A stretch of 64,000 bases of DNA from Aldehydirespirator sp965116865. Its GTDB lineage: Bacteria > Actinomycetota > Acidimicrobiia > Acidimicrobiales > Aldehydirespiratoraceae. The stretch is taken from contig OZ220727.1 in the NCBI GenBank assembly GCA_965116865.1, positions 2,294,001 through 2,358,000 of the forward strand, written 5' to 3'. Made by a program: the position numbers and the translations under genes. Positions 16,820-25,134 of this stretch are shown piece by piece (position 1 is the stretch's first letter; each line of letters starts with the position of its first letter). Under the pieces are notes generated by a model, which had not been told where the DNA came from, did no database searches, and was given only the letters and a program-made list of their open reading frames with translations.

Positions 16820-18805
16820 TCAGTCGAGGGTCCATCCTGTTGGTGTGGAGCGCAGTCCGAGCATGCCGAGGCGCGCGATGTTGGCGGCTGCGGCGAGCAG
16901 GTTGAAGTCGGCGTCGACTTTGGGCCGGCCGCGCACCCGGGCGTGGCGGCCGCCGTGTTTGCGGCGCACGAGGTGCGCGAGCTTGCGTTCGACTTTGGGG
17001 CGCACGGCGCGGTAGTCGCGGCGCCATTGTGGGTCTTGTTGGCGTTCGCGGGCCGCGGCGAGCACGGCCTCGTCGGGTCCGACGCGCACAGTCCTTCCGC
17101 CGGCTGCGCTGGTGCAGCGGTCGCGCAGTTCGCAGCTCGCGCACGCCGGCCCGAAGCGGGCCGCGCCCGAGCCGTCGCGGCCGAAGCGGACAGCGACGCA
17201 GACCCCCGCGGGGCAGGTGACTGTGCCGTTGGGCAGATCGACGTCGAAGCGGTCCTTGGCGAAGCGGCCCCCCGGAGCGCGCGCCGGCTGGGTGCGGCAC
17301 CTCGAGTTTATGCGGCTGCGCTCGAGCAGCCCTTGGAACTCTCCGCTGCCGTACGCGCTGTCGCCATAGACCGTCGGCCGGCCCTCGAACTCCTCGACCA
17401 CACCGCCGACGTCGGCGGTGTCGGCGGTGTCGGCGGTGTCGGTGTCGGCGGTGTCGGTGTCGGCGGTGTCGGTGTCGGCGGTGTCGGTGTCGGCGGTGTC
17501 GGCGGTGTCGGCGGTGTCGGCGGTGTCGGCGGTGTCGGCGGTGTCGGCGGTGTCGGCGGTGTCGGCGGTGTCGGTGTCGGCGGTGTCGGCGGTGTCGGCG
17601 GTGTCGGCGGTGTCGGCGGTGTCGGCGGTGTCGGCGGTGTCGGCGGTGTCGGCGGTGTCGGCGGTGTCGGCGGTGTCGGTGTCGGCGGTGTCGGCGGTGT
17701 CGGCGGTGTCGGCGGTGTCGGCGGTGTCGGTGTCGGCGGTGTCGGCGGTGTCGGCGGTGTCGGCGGTGTCGGCGGTGTTGGTGTTGGTGTCGGCGGTGTT
17801 GGTGTTGGTGTCGGCGGTGTTGGTGTCGGTGTCGGCGGTGTTGAGGAGGTCGTGTATGAGTTGGGGGGCGGGTTGGGCGTCGGCGGTGTTGGCGGGGGTG
17901 ACCGCGCTGTCGGTGACGAGTTCGGAGTCGGGGTCCACCGCGGCGTGGCCCTTGTAGCCGTCGAAGCGACGTGCGGTGGATTTGTGGCCGTGGCGGGCGT
18001 CGGGGTCCACCGTGGAGATGACCCGGTCCGCGGCGACGCGCCGCGCGATCATGAACCGCCCGTCGGGGTCCTCGCACAGGTCCTGCCCGCAGACCGCGGC
18101 CAACAACTCCGCAGCCTCGCTGAGAGCCCCGCTGAGCTCGCGGCCCTCCAACCCGGCGAGCACCGCCGCGGCGTCCGCGCCCAGCGCGTCCACCAACTCC
18201 GAGCGCTCGCCGGGGTCGTCCCAGTCGCACACCGGCCTGCTGCCGCGCCGATAGTCGCCACGCAAGCCCGCGCCGGCGTCGCCCCCGCCGGCTGCGAGCA
18301 CCGCGCCGATGGCGCGGTGCAGCATCGTGACAGTGTCTTGGGTCGCGACCGCGTCATAGACCGGCACCGAGTCCAGCACCCGCCGCCGAGACAACGCCCC
18401 CGCCTCGCGGGCCGCGCCCAGCACCGCTTCGAAGATCCGCCGCGGCCGCTGCGACGCCGCGAGCCGCGCCCGCATCCCCACCAGCACCGTGTGGTCGAAC
18501 CCGCCGCCGTCCACGTCGAGGCACCCGCACGCATAACGCCAACGCGCGTCGAACTCGAACGCGGCCACCGCCTCACACTCAGACAACCCGAACCAGCGCT
18601 GCAGCACCATCACCACAGCAACCACCCGCGGCGGCACACTGCGCCGCCCCCGCGAACTAAAGAGATCATCGAACATCCCGTCGGGAAACAACCGCCGCCC
18701 CTCACGCGCCAACACCGAAAAAATCGAATCCGCCGCCAGCCGCTCCCCCACGAAATGCGAACCCTTGAACAGATCCACCCGACACGGCTCCACACCCACC
18801 GTCAC
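16820..18805 (-). CDS. IS1182-family transposase with (Thr-Ala-Asp)n expansion
   Basis: The protein has 661 aa from GTG 18805, which is preceded by GGGGAGG. The N-terminal DUF772-type domain includes FSSRGRRSVPPRVVAVVMVL and FEFDARWRYACG; the DDE core has RRFDGYKGHAAVDPDSELVT and PTVYGDSAYGSGEF. The C-terminal Cys-rich part (CASCELRDRCT) and RPKVERKLAHLVRRKHGGRH are as in the family. Between NTADAQPAPQLIHDLL and VGGVVEEFEGRPTVYGDSAY about 145 residues are almost pure TAD repeats, absent from normal family members of ~450-550 aa. The expansion starts from the family's own PANTADA motif. Whether the enzyme still works is unknown. Confidence 0.9.
   Translation of the reverse strand: MTVGVEPCRVDLFKGSHFVGERLAADSIFSVLAREGRRLFPDGMFDDLFSSRGRRSVPPRVVAVVMVLQRWFGLSECEAVAAFEFDARWRYACGCLDVDGGGFDHTVLVGMRARLAASQRPRRIFEAVLGAAREAGALSRRRVLDSVPVYDAVATQDTVTMLHRAIGAVLAAGGGDAGAGLRGDYRRGSRPVCDWDDPGERSELVDALGADAAAVLAGLEGRELSGALSEAAELLAAVCGQDLCEDPDGRFMIARRVAADRVISTVDPDARHGHKSTARRFDGYKGHAAVDPDSELVTDSAVTPANTADAQPAPQLIHDLLNTADTDTNTADTNTNTADTNTNTADTADTADTADTADTDTADTADTADTADTADTDTADTADTADTADTADTADTADTADTADTADTADTDTADTADTADTADTADTADTADTADTADTDTADTDTADTDTADTDTADTADTADVGGVVEEFEGRPTVYGDSAYGSGEFQGLLERSRINSRCRTQPARAPGGRFAKDRFDVDLPNGTVTCPAGVCVAVRFGRDGSGAARFGPACASCELRDRCTSAAGGRTVRVGPDEAVLAAARERQQDPQWRRDYRAVRPKVERKLAHLVRRKHGGRHARVRGRPKVDADFNLLAAAANIARLGMLGLRSTPTGWTLD
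17405..17856. repeat. 9-bp microsatellite inside the IS1182 transposase
   Basis: About 40 units of GTCGGCGGT (plus strand) are interspersed with GTCGGT and GTTGGT half-units, keeping the reading frame. It encodes TAD/TDT/TNT on the minus strand. Confidence 0.97.
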
Positions 18806-18905
18806 GACACGAACCTCCCCACGAGACCGAACAACATCCCTGCAACTCCACCACACACACCCAACCCCACCCGAGAAAAACACCAGCCACCTAGGCGGTT
18901 TCGAG

Positions 18906-19235
18906 GCCAGCGGAGTGGGGCAACTGGACTCAGTCACGCCGAACCGGAGCCCGCACCGGCGCGAGACACAGCGAACGAGGAAACAACACACCGGACAGGG
19001 GCGACACCGGGCACTGCGCGAGCGTGGCGGCACGCTTTCAAGACCAACGGAGTGGGACGACTGGACTCGATCACGCCGAACCGGAGCCCGCACCGGCGCG
19101 AGACACAGCGAACGAGGAAACAACACACCGGATAAGGACGACACCGGGCACTGCGCGAGCGTGGCGGCACGCTTTCAAGACCAACGGAGTGGGACGACTG
19201 GACTCGATCACGCCGAGCCGGAGCCCGCATCGGCG
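18906..19235. repeat. ~137-bp tandem repeat, ~2.4 copies
   Basis: AGACCAACGGAGTGGGACGA and CGGAGCCCGCACCGGCGCGA recur about 137 bp apart (about 18906, 19042, 19179). The core CGCGAGACACAGCGAACGAG followed by GAAACAACACACCGG resembles the core of the 140-bp MITE-like family, which suggests a diverged subfamily. Confidence 0.8.
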
Positions 19236-19387
19236 CGTCGGAGCCGACGCGGGGGCGGCGATGGTGGCAGACATGCTTTGTGGTGAGCCTCCCGGGAGGG
19301 CTCCGCGTGGTCGACGCGCTTGATGGCGGCCCGCCACGGGGTCGGCAAGGGCATCGTGGCGTGTGTGTGGCGCGGGCCCGGCCAACG

Positions 19388-20213
19388 TCACCGCCGCCGC
19401 TGTGGGAGTTGCCGCATCGTGGCGTGTGTGTGGCGCGAGCGGGAGCTGCGTACGTGGCGCGCCGACGTCTCCGATCTGTCAGCGGACCCGCGCTTCGAGG
19501 ACGAGTTCGCCGACGTGGTCGGGCTGTGTCTGGACCCGCCCGAGCACGCCGTCGTGTTCAGCTTCGGCGAGAAGGCCCAGATCCAGACCCTGGACCGCGC
19601 CCAGCCCTCGCTGCCGACGCGCGCCGGGCGGACGCGCTCTCCCACCCACGACTACAAACACAACGGCACCGTCGGCCTGTTCGCCGCGCTCGACGTCACC
19701 GCCGGGCAGGTCCTCGCGCTAACCCGCCGCCGACACACCGGCAAAGACGTGCTCGCCTTCTTCAAACACATCGACGCGCTCGCCCCGCAGCCCCTCGATG
19801 TCCACGTGATCCTCGACAACGTCTCCGCCCACCGGCCGACGCGCGCAAGCGGCCCCCACACCCCCACCGCAGCCTCTCGCTCTCTGATCGTGCTCCCGCC
19901 CACCGGCCGACGCGCGCAAGCGGCCCCCACACCCCCACCGCAGCCCCTTGCTCTCTGATCGTGCTCCCGCCCACCGGCCGACGCGCGCAAGTGGCCCCCA
20001 TCACCCCCGCCAGCAGCGGCTGAGCCAACCTCGTCGAGGCCCGGTTGTCGATCCTCGCACGCGAAACACTCAAGAACCGGGCCTTCATCTCCGTGGCCGA
20101 ACCCACCGACGCCGTCGACCAATGAACACAGCACTGGAACCACGACCCCAAACCACTGCGCTGGACAGAACAAGCCCAACCCGTCACCGACAAAGCCAAA
20201 CACGCGCAAGCAG
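19388..20213 (+). pseudogene. IS630-family transposase remnant
   Basis: The frame gives FGEKAQIQTLDRAQPSLPTR, THDYKHNGTVGLFAALDVTA and DVHVILDNVSAH, the DDE_3 core of IS630 transposases. The first catalytic position, normally DEK, reads GEK. After the second Asp block the gene is interrupted by three copies of a 71-bp unit (19828, 19899, 19970). The C-terminal part then reappears (NLVEARLSILARETLKNRAF and KPLRWTEQAQPVTDKAKHA) with an in-frame TGA. A 62-bp duplication (GCATCGTGGCGTGTGTGTGG at 19351 and 19413) also scrambles the 5' side. Not functional. Confidence 0.8.
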
Positions 20214-20258
20214 CCCTCAACCACGCAACCAAACCCGCGACACACCGCTAACCCCGTG

Positions 20259-20892
20259 CCCTCGCAGGCAACCAGAACGCCCCATGTGGCGCCGCGAGCC
20301 GCGCCCGGGGCTTCCGACCGTCTCGGCGGCCCTCGCAGGCAACCAGAACGCCCCACATAGCACCGCGAGCCGCGCCCGGGGCTTCCAACCATCTCGGCGG
20401 CCCTCGCAGGCAACCAGAACGCCCCACATAGCGCCGCGAGCCGCGCCCGGGGCTTCCGACCGTCTCGGCGGCCCTCGCAGGCAACCAGAACGCCCCACAT
20501 AGCACCGCGAGCCGCGCCCGGGGCTTCCAACCATCTCGGCGGCCCTCGCAGGCAACCAGAACGCCCCACATAGCACCGCGAGCCGCGCCCGGGGCTTCCA
20601 ACCATCTCGGCGGCCCTCGCAGGCAACCAGAACGCCCCACATAGCACCGCGAGCCGCGCCCGGGGCTTCCAACCATCTCGGCGGCCCTCGCAGGCAACCA
20701 GAACGCCCCACATAGCACCGCGAGCCGCGCCCGGGGCTTCCAACCATCTCGGCGGCCCTCGCAGGCAACCAGAACGCCCCACATAGCACCGCGAGCCGCG
20801 CCCGGGGCTTCCAACCATCTCGGCGGCCCTCGCAGGCAACCAGAACGCCCCACATAGCACCGCGAGCCGCGTCCGGGGCTTCCGGCCGTCTC
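20259..20892. repeat. 71-bp tandem array, ~9 copies
   Basis: CCTCGCAGGCAACCAGAACG starts at 20260, 20331, 20402 and every 71 bp to about 20830. Copies differ mainly at CATAGCACC/CATAGCGCC and AACCATCTC/GACCGTCTC. There are no variable spacers, so it is not a CRISPR. Frames across it are not genes. 20893-21033 is the presumed promoter region of the next gene. Confidence 0.95.
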
Positions 20893-21033
20893 GGGGGGAC
20901 TTCCCGATCCGGCGTTTGGGTCCTTAGGTGTTGTGGGTGTCCGTTGGCTGTCTGTCGTGGCACTGCGCTGCGGTGGGTGTTGGTGGACTCGGCTGATATC
21001 GGTGGAATCAGTTGACTTTTTTGGCGAGGGTCT

Positions 21034-22821
21034 ATGGATGTCATACCCCTGTGGCAGGGTGTGTGCATGGTTGTGGGCACAGCACGACGGGTGCGGGAAG
21101 GCTTGGCCGAGTTGATCCGGCTGGTGAACGATCCGGCGACGCCTGCTGGGGATCTGCGGGTGGTGCTGGGAGAGTGCAAGGCCTTCGGTGGGCAGTTGGC
21201 GGTGTTGCAGGCGGACACGGCCGGGGGTCTGGCGACGCGGGAGCGCCACGGCGACGGCGGTGTGGGCGCGCTGGCGCAGGCTGCGGGGTTGCCGCGCCGC
21301 GAGGCCGCCGGCCATGTCAGGACCGTCAAGCAGCTGCAGGGGCTGCCTTCGGTGCGCGACGCGGTCGAGAACGGCGACATCTCGGTGGCCAACGCCAGGG
21401 TGCTCGCCGCCACGAGCGACAAGACCGACGCCGAGCAGGTGCAACAAGACGCCGAGTTGTTGGCGCAGGCAGCGGTGCTGTCGCCTGAGCAGTTCGCCCG
21501 CGAGGCGGGCCGCTGGGCGGCTCGCCGCCAGCCCGACGACGCCGAGGAGCGGTACCGCCGCCAACGGGCCCGGCGGCGGCTGGGCATCTGGAACGGAGAC
21601 GACGGGATGATGCACCTGCGGGGCGAACTCGACCCGGTGACTGGCGCCAAGGTACGCAAACGGTTCTTGTTGGAGGCCGAGCGGCTGCGCCGGCTGGACC
21701 TGCGCAGCCCCCGCGACAACAAACGCACCCTCGACCAGCGAATGGCCGACGCCCTCGACACGCTGACCTCGCACGGCAGCATCTACGCCAAAACAGCAAC
21801 CACCCCGAACGAGCCCCACGATGACAACAGCAACACCAAAGCGGCCGGCACCCCGAACGGGTCCCACGAGGGTCGCAGCGGCGGCGGCCACGTGAACGGG
21901 TCCGCTGCAGGCGCAAACGAAGATCGCAGCGGCCACGTGAACGGGTCCGCTGCAGGCGCAAACGAAGATCGCAGCGGCCACGTGAACGGGTCCGCTGCAG
22001 GCGCAAACGAAGATCGCAGCGGCCACGTGAACGGGTCCGCTGCAGGCGCAAACGAAGATCGCAGCGGCCACGTGAACGGGTCCGCTGCAGGCGCAAACGA
22101 AGATCGCAGCGGCCACGTGAACGGGTCCGCTGCAGGCGCAAACGAAGATCGCAGCGGCCACGTGAACGGGTCCGCTGCAGGCGTCGGTGACAGTCGTTCC
22201 GGCATGGCTGGCAACAGGTGCGGGTGCGGTGGTCGGCCGTCGGCGGACATCACCATCGTGCAGCATCTCAGCGCTGACGGCACCGAGGCGTTCGCGGAGA
22301 TCGCCGGGGGCGAGGTGATCCCCCAGAGCGTGCTGGAGGAGCACTTCTGCAACGCGAGGATCAAAGGAGTGGTGTTCAGCAGCGAGGGTGTGCCGTTATG
22401 GCACGGCCACTCCAAACGGGTCGCCACCAAAGCCCAGACCAACGCGCTGCGGGCCCGCTACGGGGCCTGCGGGGGCTGCGGAGCCGACATGTGGATCTGC
22501 CAGGGCCACCACGTCCAAGCAGTATCGCAAGGCGGGCCGACGAACATCGACAACATGATGCTGCTGTGCTGGGGATGCCACCAAAAAGTGCACCTCCACA
22601 GCTGGCGGGAAGCTCCCGACGGACGCGGCCTCTACACCATCAAACCGCCCGAACGCACCCACCACGGACCCGCCCACGCCCCCGACCCGGCGCCGGACCA
22701 CGGACCCGGACCGCCTCGACGAAACAGGCAACCCAAACCGCCCTCGACGGACAAGCCCGAGACGGACCCGATCAACCCGGCGGCACCCCCACAGCCCGAA
22801 ACGCTGTTCACCCCCGCCTAG
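21034..22821 (+). CDS. DUF222 / HNH endonuclease-domain protein with 15-residue repeats
   Basis: The protein has 595 aa. The N-terminal helical DUF222 region (about 1-250) includes VQQDAELLAQAAVLSPEQFA and GELDPVTGAKV. The C-terminal HNH nuclease motif is QGHHVQAVSQGGPTNIDNMM then LLCWGCHQKVH, with a CGGCGADMWIC zinc pair. Such proteins are very abundant in actinobacteria, often multi-copy; the role is unsettled. Between the two parts are ~6.5 copies of a 45-bp repeat (EDRSGHVNGSAAGAN, 21895-22185), an in-frame expansion of the linker. The first ATG has GGCGAGGG just upstream; ATG 21067 is an alternative. Confidence 0.85.
   Translation: MDVIPLWQGVCMVVGTARRVREGLAELIRLVNDPATPAGDLRVVLGECKAFGGQLAVLQADTAGGLATRERHGDGGVGALAQAAGLPRREAAGHVRTVKQLQGLPSVRDAVENGDISVANARVLAATSDKTDAEQVQQDAELLAQAAVLSPEQFAREAGRWAARRQPDDAEERYRRQRARRRLGIWNGDDGMMHLRGELDPVTGAKVRKRFLLEAERLRRLDLRSPRDNKRTLDQRMADALDTLTSHGSIYAKTATTPNEPHDDNSNTKAAGTPNGSHEGRSGGGHVNGSAAGANEDRSGHVNGSAAGANEDRSGHVNGSAAGANEDRSGHVNGSAAGANEDRSGHVNGSAAGANEDRSGHVNGSAAGANEDRSGHVNGSAAGVGDSRSGMAGNRCGCGGRPSADITIVQHLSADGTEAFAEIAGGEVIPQSVLEEHFCNARIKGVVFSSEGVPLWHGHSKRVATKAQTNALRARYGACGGCGADMWICQGHHVQAVSQGGPTNIDNMMLLCWGCHQKVHLHSWREAPDGRGLYTIKPPERTHHGPAHAPDPAPDHGPGPPRRNRQPKPPSTDKPETDPINPAAPPQPETLFTPA
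21895..22185. repeat. 45-bp in-frame tandem repeats in the HNH gene, ~6.5 copies
   Basis: GGCCACGTGAACGGGTCCGC with TGCAGGCGCAAACGAAGATC and CGCAGC repeats every 45 bp with almost no divergence. Confidence 0.95.
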
Positions 22822-22899
22822 CAGAATGACGAGCAAACCCCGAACAAGGCAATCTCCGATCGCAAAACCCCAAGTCAGAGCCTTGCGCGTCACACGGAA

Positions 22900-23095
22900 T
22901 CAGCATTGCTCAACAGCCGCCCAGCGTCCCGAGTGGAGAATACGTTGCAGATATACTGCCATGGTCCCGAAGATCTCGTCGACGGTCATGCGCCACACGA
23001 AAGGGTGCGGATGCTCGTTGCGGTTGCCGATCCAATTGTCGGTCCAGCCGCGGAGGTCTGCGACGCCTGGGAGGGTCCGGCCGTTCTTGATGCAG
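22900..23095 (-). pseudogene. C-terminal fragment of an IS630-type transposase
   Basis: The minus frame reads PGVADLRGWTDNWIGNRNEH then PFVWRMTVDEIFGTMAVYLQ, the usual IS630 C-terminus (V.DL...I..WI..WN..P.PFVW.KTADEI). Nothing upstream of this region is preserved. 23096-23257 shows no recognisable gene. Confidence 0.65.
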
Positions 23096-23434
23096 TTGTG
23101 CGTCTCACAGACGGTCAACTGCATCAAGAACGGTCAGAGGGCGCGAGACGGTGACATGAGCATGCTCGCCAGCCGGCCGCTGTTCACCGACCGGCGTGCC
23201 GCCCGCGTCGCCGTCCACCGCAAAGACACAAACACGAGGAACTAGCCACTCAGGACACTAGGCGAAGAGGACCTCGCTCAGGCCGATCGGCGCGAGGAGC
23301 TTGACCTGGTCGATACGACACGACTCGGAGGTTCGGTCGGGGCGCCAGCACACGAAACAGGCGGTGCCCTGGAAGCGGCCGTTGATGAGCCTCCCCGTAC
23401 CGGAACTGTTGGTGCAGTGCCAACACACGAAACA

Positions 23435-24849
23435 GACTCTTCGCGTTTGAGGGTGGGGTGAGGGCGGTGGCTATCCGCGGCTGAACGCGAGGGATCCCCC
23501 AGAATCGGCGCTGACAGGCAACCGAGAACTTGGAGGATCCCTGTGGAGTGCGACCCTACGCGTGTCTGTGAGCTGTTGGTGGGACTGGGCGATGTCGAGG
23601 TGCTCGGCGTCAGCGACGAGGCGGGCGCGCTGTTGCGGGTGCATATCTGTCGGCGGGTGCCGAGGCCGCCCTGTGTGGGCTGTGGCGGGCTGTTGTGGTC
23701 CCATGGCGTGCGCCGGGTCGAGTTGGTGGATCTGCGTGCGTTCGGGCGGGCGGCGCGGCTGGTGTGGCACAAGCGCCGGTGGCGTTGTGGTCAGCCGCGC
23801 TGTGGGGCGGGGACCGTCACCGAGCAGGACCCCGATATCGCGTCGGCGCGCGAGAAGCTGACCACAAAAGCGGGGCGCTGGGCGACGCGCCGGTCGGGCC
23901 GAGGGCAGCCCCACAGCGGCATCGCCAAAGAGCTGGGGTGCAGCTGGCATCGGGTGAACGTCTCGGTGCGCCGCTGGGGTGAGGCGCTGATCGATGCCGA
24001 CACCGAAAGGATCGGCGATGTGTGCGCGCTGGGCCTCGACGAGATCCTGCTGTGGCGCCGCGGCAGGTTCCGGACCAAGGCCTGGGCCACCGGCATCGTC
24101 GACGCAGGCCGGGGCCAGCTGCTTGGCGTAGTGCCAGGCCGCAGCGCCAAGGCGCCCGCCCAGTGGCTGCTGGCGCGTCCCCGCGGATGGCTGGAGCAGA
24201 TCCGCTGGGGGGTGCTGGACCTGTCGGGGCCATACCGGGCCGCGTTCGACGCCGCGCTGGCTGATGCCGGCCAGGTCGCGGACGCCTTCCATGTGGTGCG
24301 GTTGGGCAACACCGCCCTCGACGAGGTCCGCCGCAGAGCCCAGAACCAGACCCTCGGGCATCGTGGCCACAAGCACGACCCGCTGTATCGGGCCCGCAAG
24401 CTGCTGGTCTCGGCGTCAGAGACGATCACCGACGCCGGACGGGTCCGGCTGCGGGGCCTGCTCGACGCCGGCGACCCCCACAGCGAGGCCAAAGACGCCC
24501 GGCACCGCTGAAGAGACCCTCAGAAGCATCTATGACATCACCGACGCCGAGACCGGCGCGGCGACCGTCGCCCAGCTCGCCTCGGACCTGCAGGACCCCG
24601 GCATGCCCACAGAGCTCAACCGACTGGGCCGCGCCCTGTGGCGCTGGCACCACCCCATCTCGAACCGGCACCGGGCCCGAGTCACCAACGCTCCCACCGA
24701 AGCCGCCAACAACCTCGCCAAACGGGACAAACGCGCCGCCTTCGGGTCCACTGACTTCAACAAATACCGAATCCGCGCCCTGCTCTACGCCGACAAACCC
24801 AACTGGACACTGCTCGACACCCTCACTACACCCTGAAACGCGGAGAGCC
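23435..24849 (+). mobile_element. ISL3-family insertion sequence with 8-bp target duplication
   Basis: Left end GACTCTTCGCGTTTGAGGGT and right end (reverse complement) GGCTCTCCGCGTTTCAGGGT match 18 of 21 over the full repeat and start like known ISL3 ends. ACGAAACA at 23427-23434 is repeated at 24850-24857, the 8-bp duplication expected for ISL3. Length is 1415 bp with one transposase gene. Confidence 0.9.
23543..24836 (+). pseudogene. ISL3-family transposase, frameshifted
   Basis: The first frame (323 aa, to a TGA near 24509) has the N-terminal zinc ribbon CVGCGGLLWSHGVRRVELVD with CGQPRCGAG, a helix-turn-helix, and the DDE motifs LGLDEILLWRRG and VLDLSGPYRAAF. After the stop the next frame continues the same protein (EETLRSIYDITDAETGAATV to LLDTLTTP). 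Removing one base near GCCCGGCACCGCTGAAGAG (24500) restores the expected KDAWHAEET junction and a ~430-aa protein, normal for ISL3. A programmed shift is not expected in this family, so it is likely inactive. Confidence 0.85.
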
Positions 24850-24987
24850 ACGAAACAGGTGGTGCCCTGGAAGCGGCCGTTGATGGGCCTCCCCGTACCG
24901 GAACTGTTGGTGCAGTGCCAGATGCCCGACAAGGTGAGGGTGCCGGGGTCATCTACGACGCTGAGCCGACCGGCGCTGCGGAAATGA

Positions 24988-25017
24988 CAGGGGCCCCTCG
25001 CAAGCGAAGGGCCCCTG
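24988..25017. terminator. Strong hairpin between convergent ISL3 and S-layer-type gene
   Basis: CAGGGGCCCCTCGC followed by AAGCGAAGGGCCCCTG forms a 9-bp plus 4-bp GC stem. It lies about 120 bp after the stop of the minus-strand gene at 25135. There is no clear T-run, so it is only a candidate terminator. Confidence 0.45.
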
Positions 25018-25134
25018 GTCTTGAGCGGCGAAGCGCTCAGGGTGTTATGTCCTAGTCATGTTGACAGGGTGTGACGAGCATTTACCGGAAGCAGCTCGTG
25101 GCCTGACAGTCCGTCCAGTTGTCGGCGAGTCCGA

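Larger units (their letters stand above)
16682..18894 (-). mobile_element. IS1182-family insertion sequence
   Basis: Terminal inverted repeats GGTGGCTGGTG at 16686-16696 and CACCAGCCACC at 18881-18891 are perfect, and both ends are flanked by the palindrome CTAG (16682-16685, 18891-18894, sharing one base with the repeat), a plausible target duplication. The element carries one transposase gene and an extraordinary internal microsatellite. Confidence 0.85.
23258..24985 (-). pseudogene. Small Cys/Trp-rich protein gene with internal repeat, interrupted by ISL3
   Basis: Two copies of WHCTNSSGTGRPINGRFQGT followed by T/A-CFV are read on the minus strand at 24854-24920 and 23350-23425. After the second copy the frame continues CWRPDRTSESCRIDQVKLLA and ends SEVLFA-stop at 23258. 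Without the ISL3 element (and one 8-bp target copy) the two units are adjacent, so the gene held a tandem duplication before insertion. The CxxxxxGTG...CFVC pattern could be a zinc ribbon; I do not recognise the family. The start is unclear (candidate TTG at 24932 or further up). Confidence 0.45.

Noticed and set aside
16499..19135. Very long plus-strand frame with Gly-Val-Gly repeats
   Set aside because: It is the shadow of the minus-strand IS1182 transposase and its 9-bp microsatellite; it has no start context and ignores the IS ends.
20259..20892. Possible CRISPR array
   Set aside because: The 71-bp units are contiguous with no variable spacers and there are no cas genes; the same applies to the 75-, 61- and 48-bp arrays.
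20217..22344. Long minus-strand frames over the 71-bp array and HNH gene
   Set aside because: They are antisense to a clear DUF222/HNH gene and composed of repeat translation.
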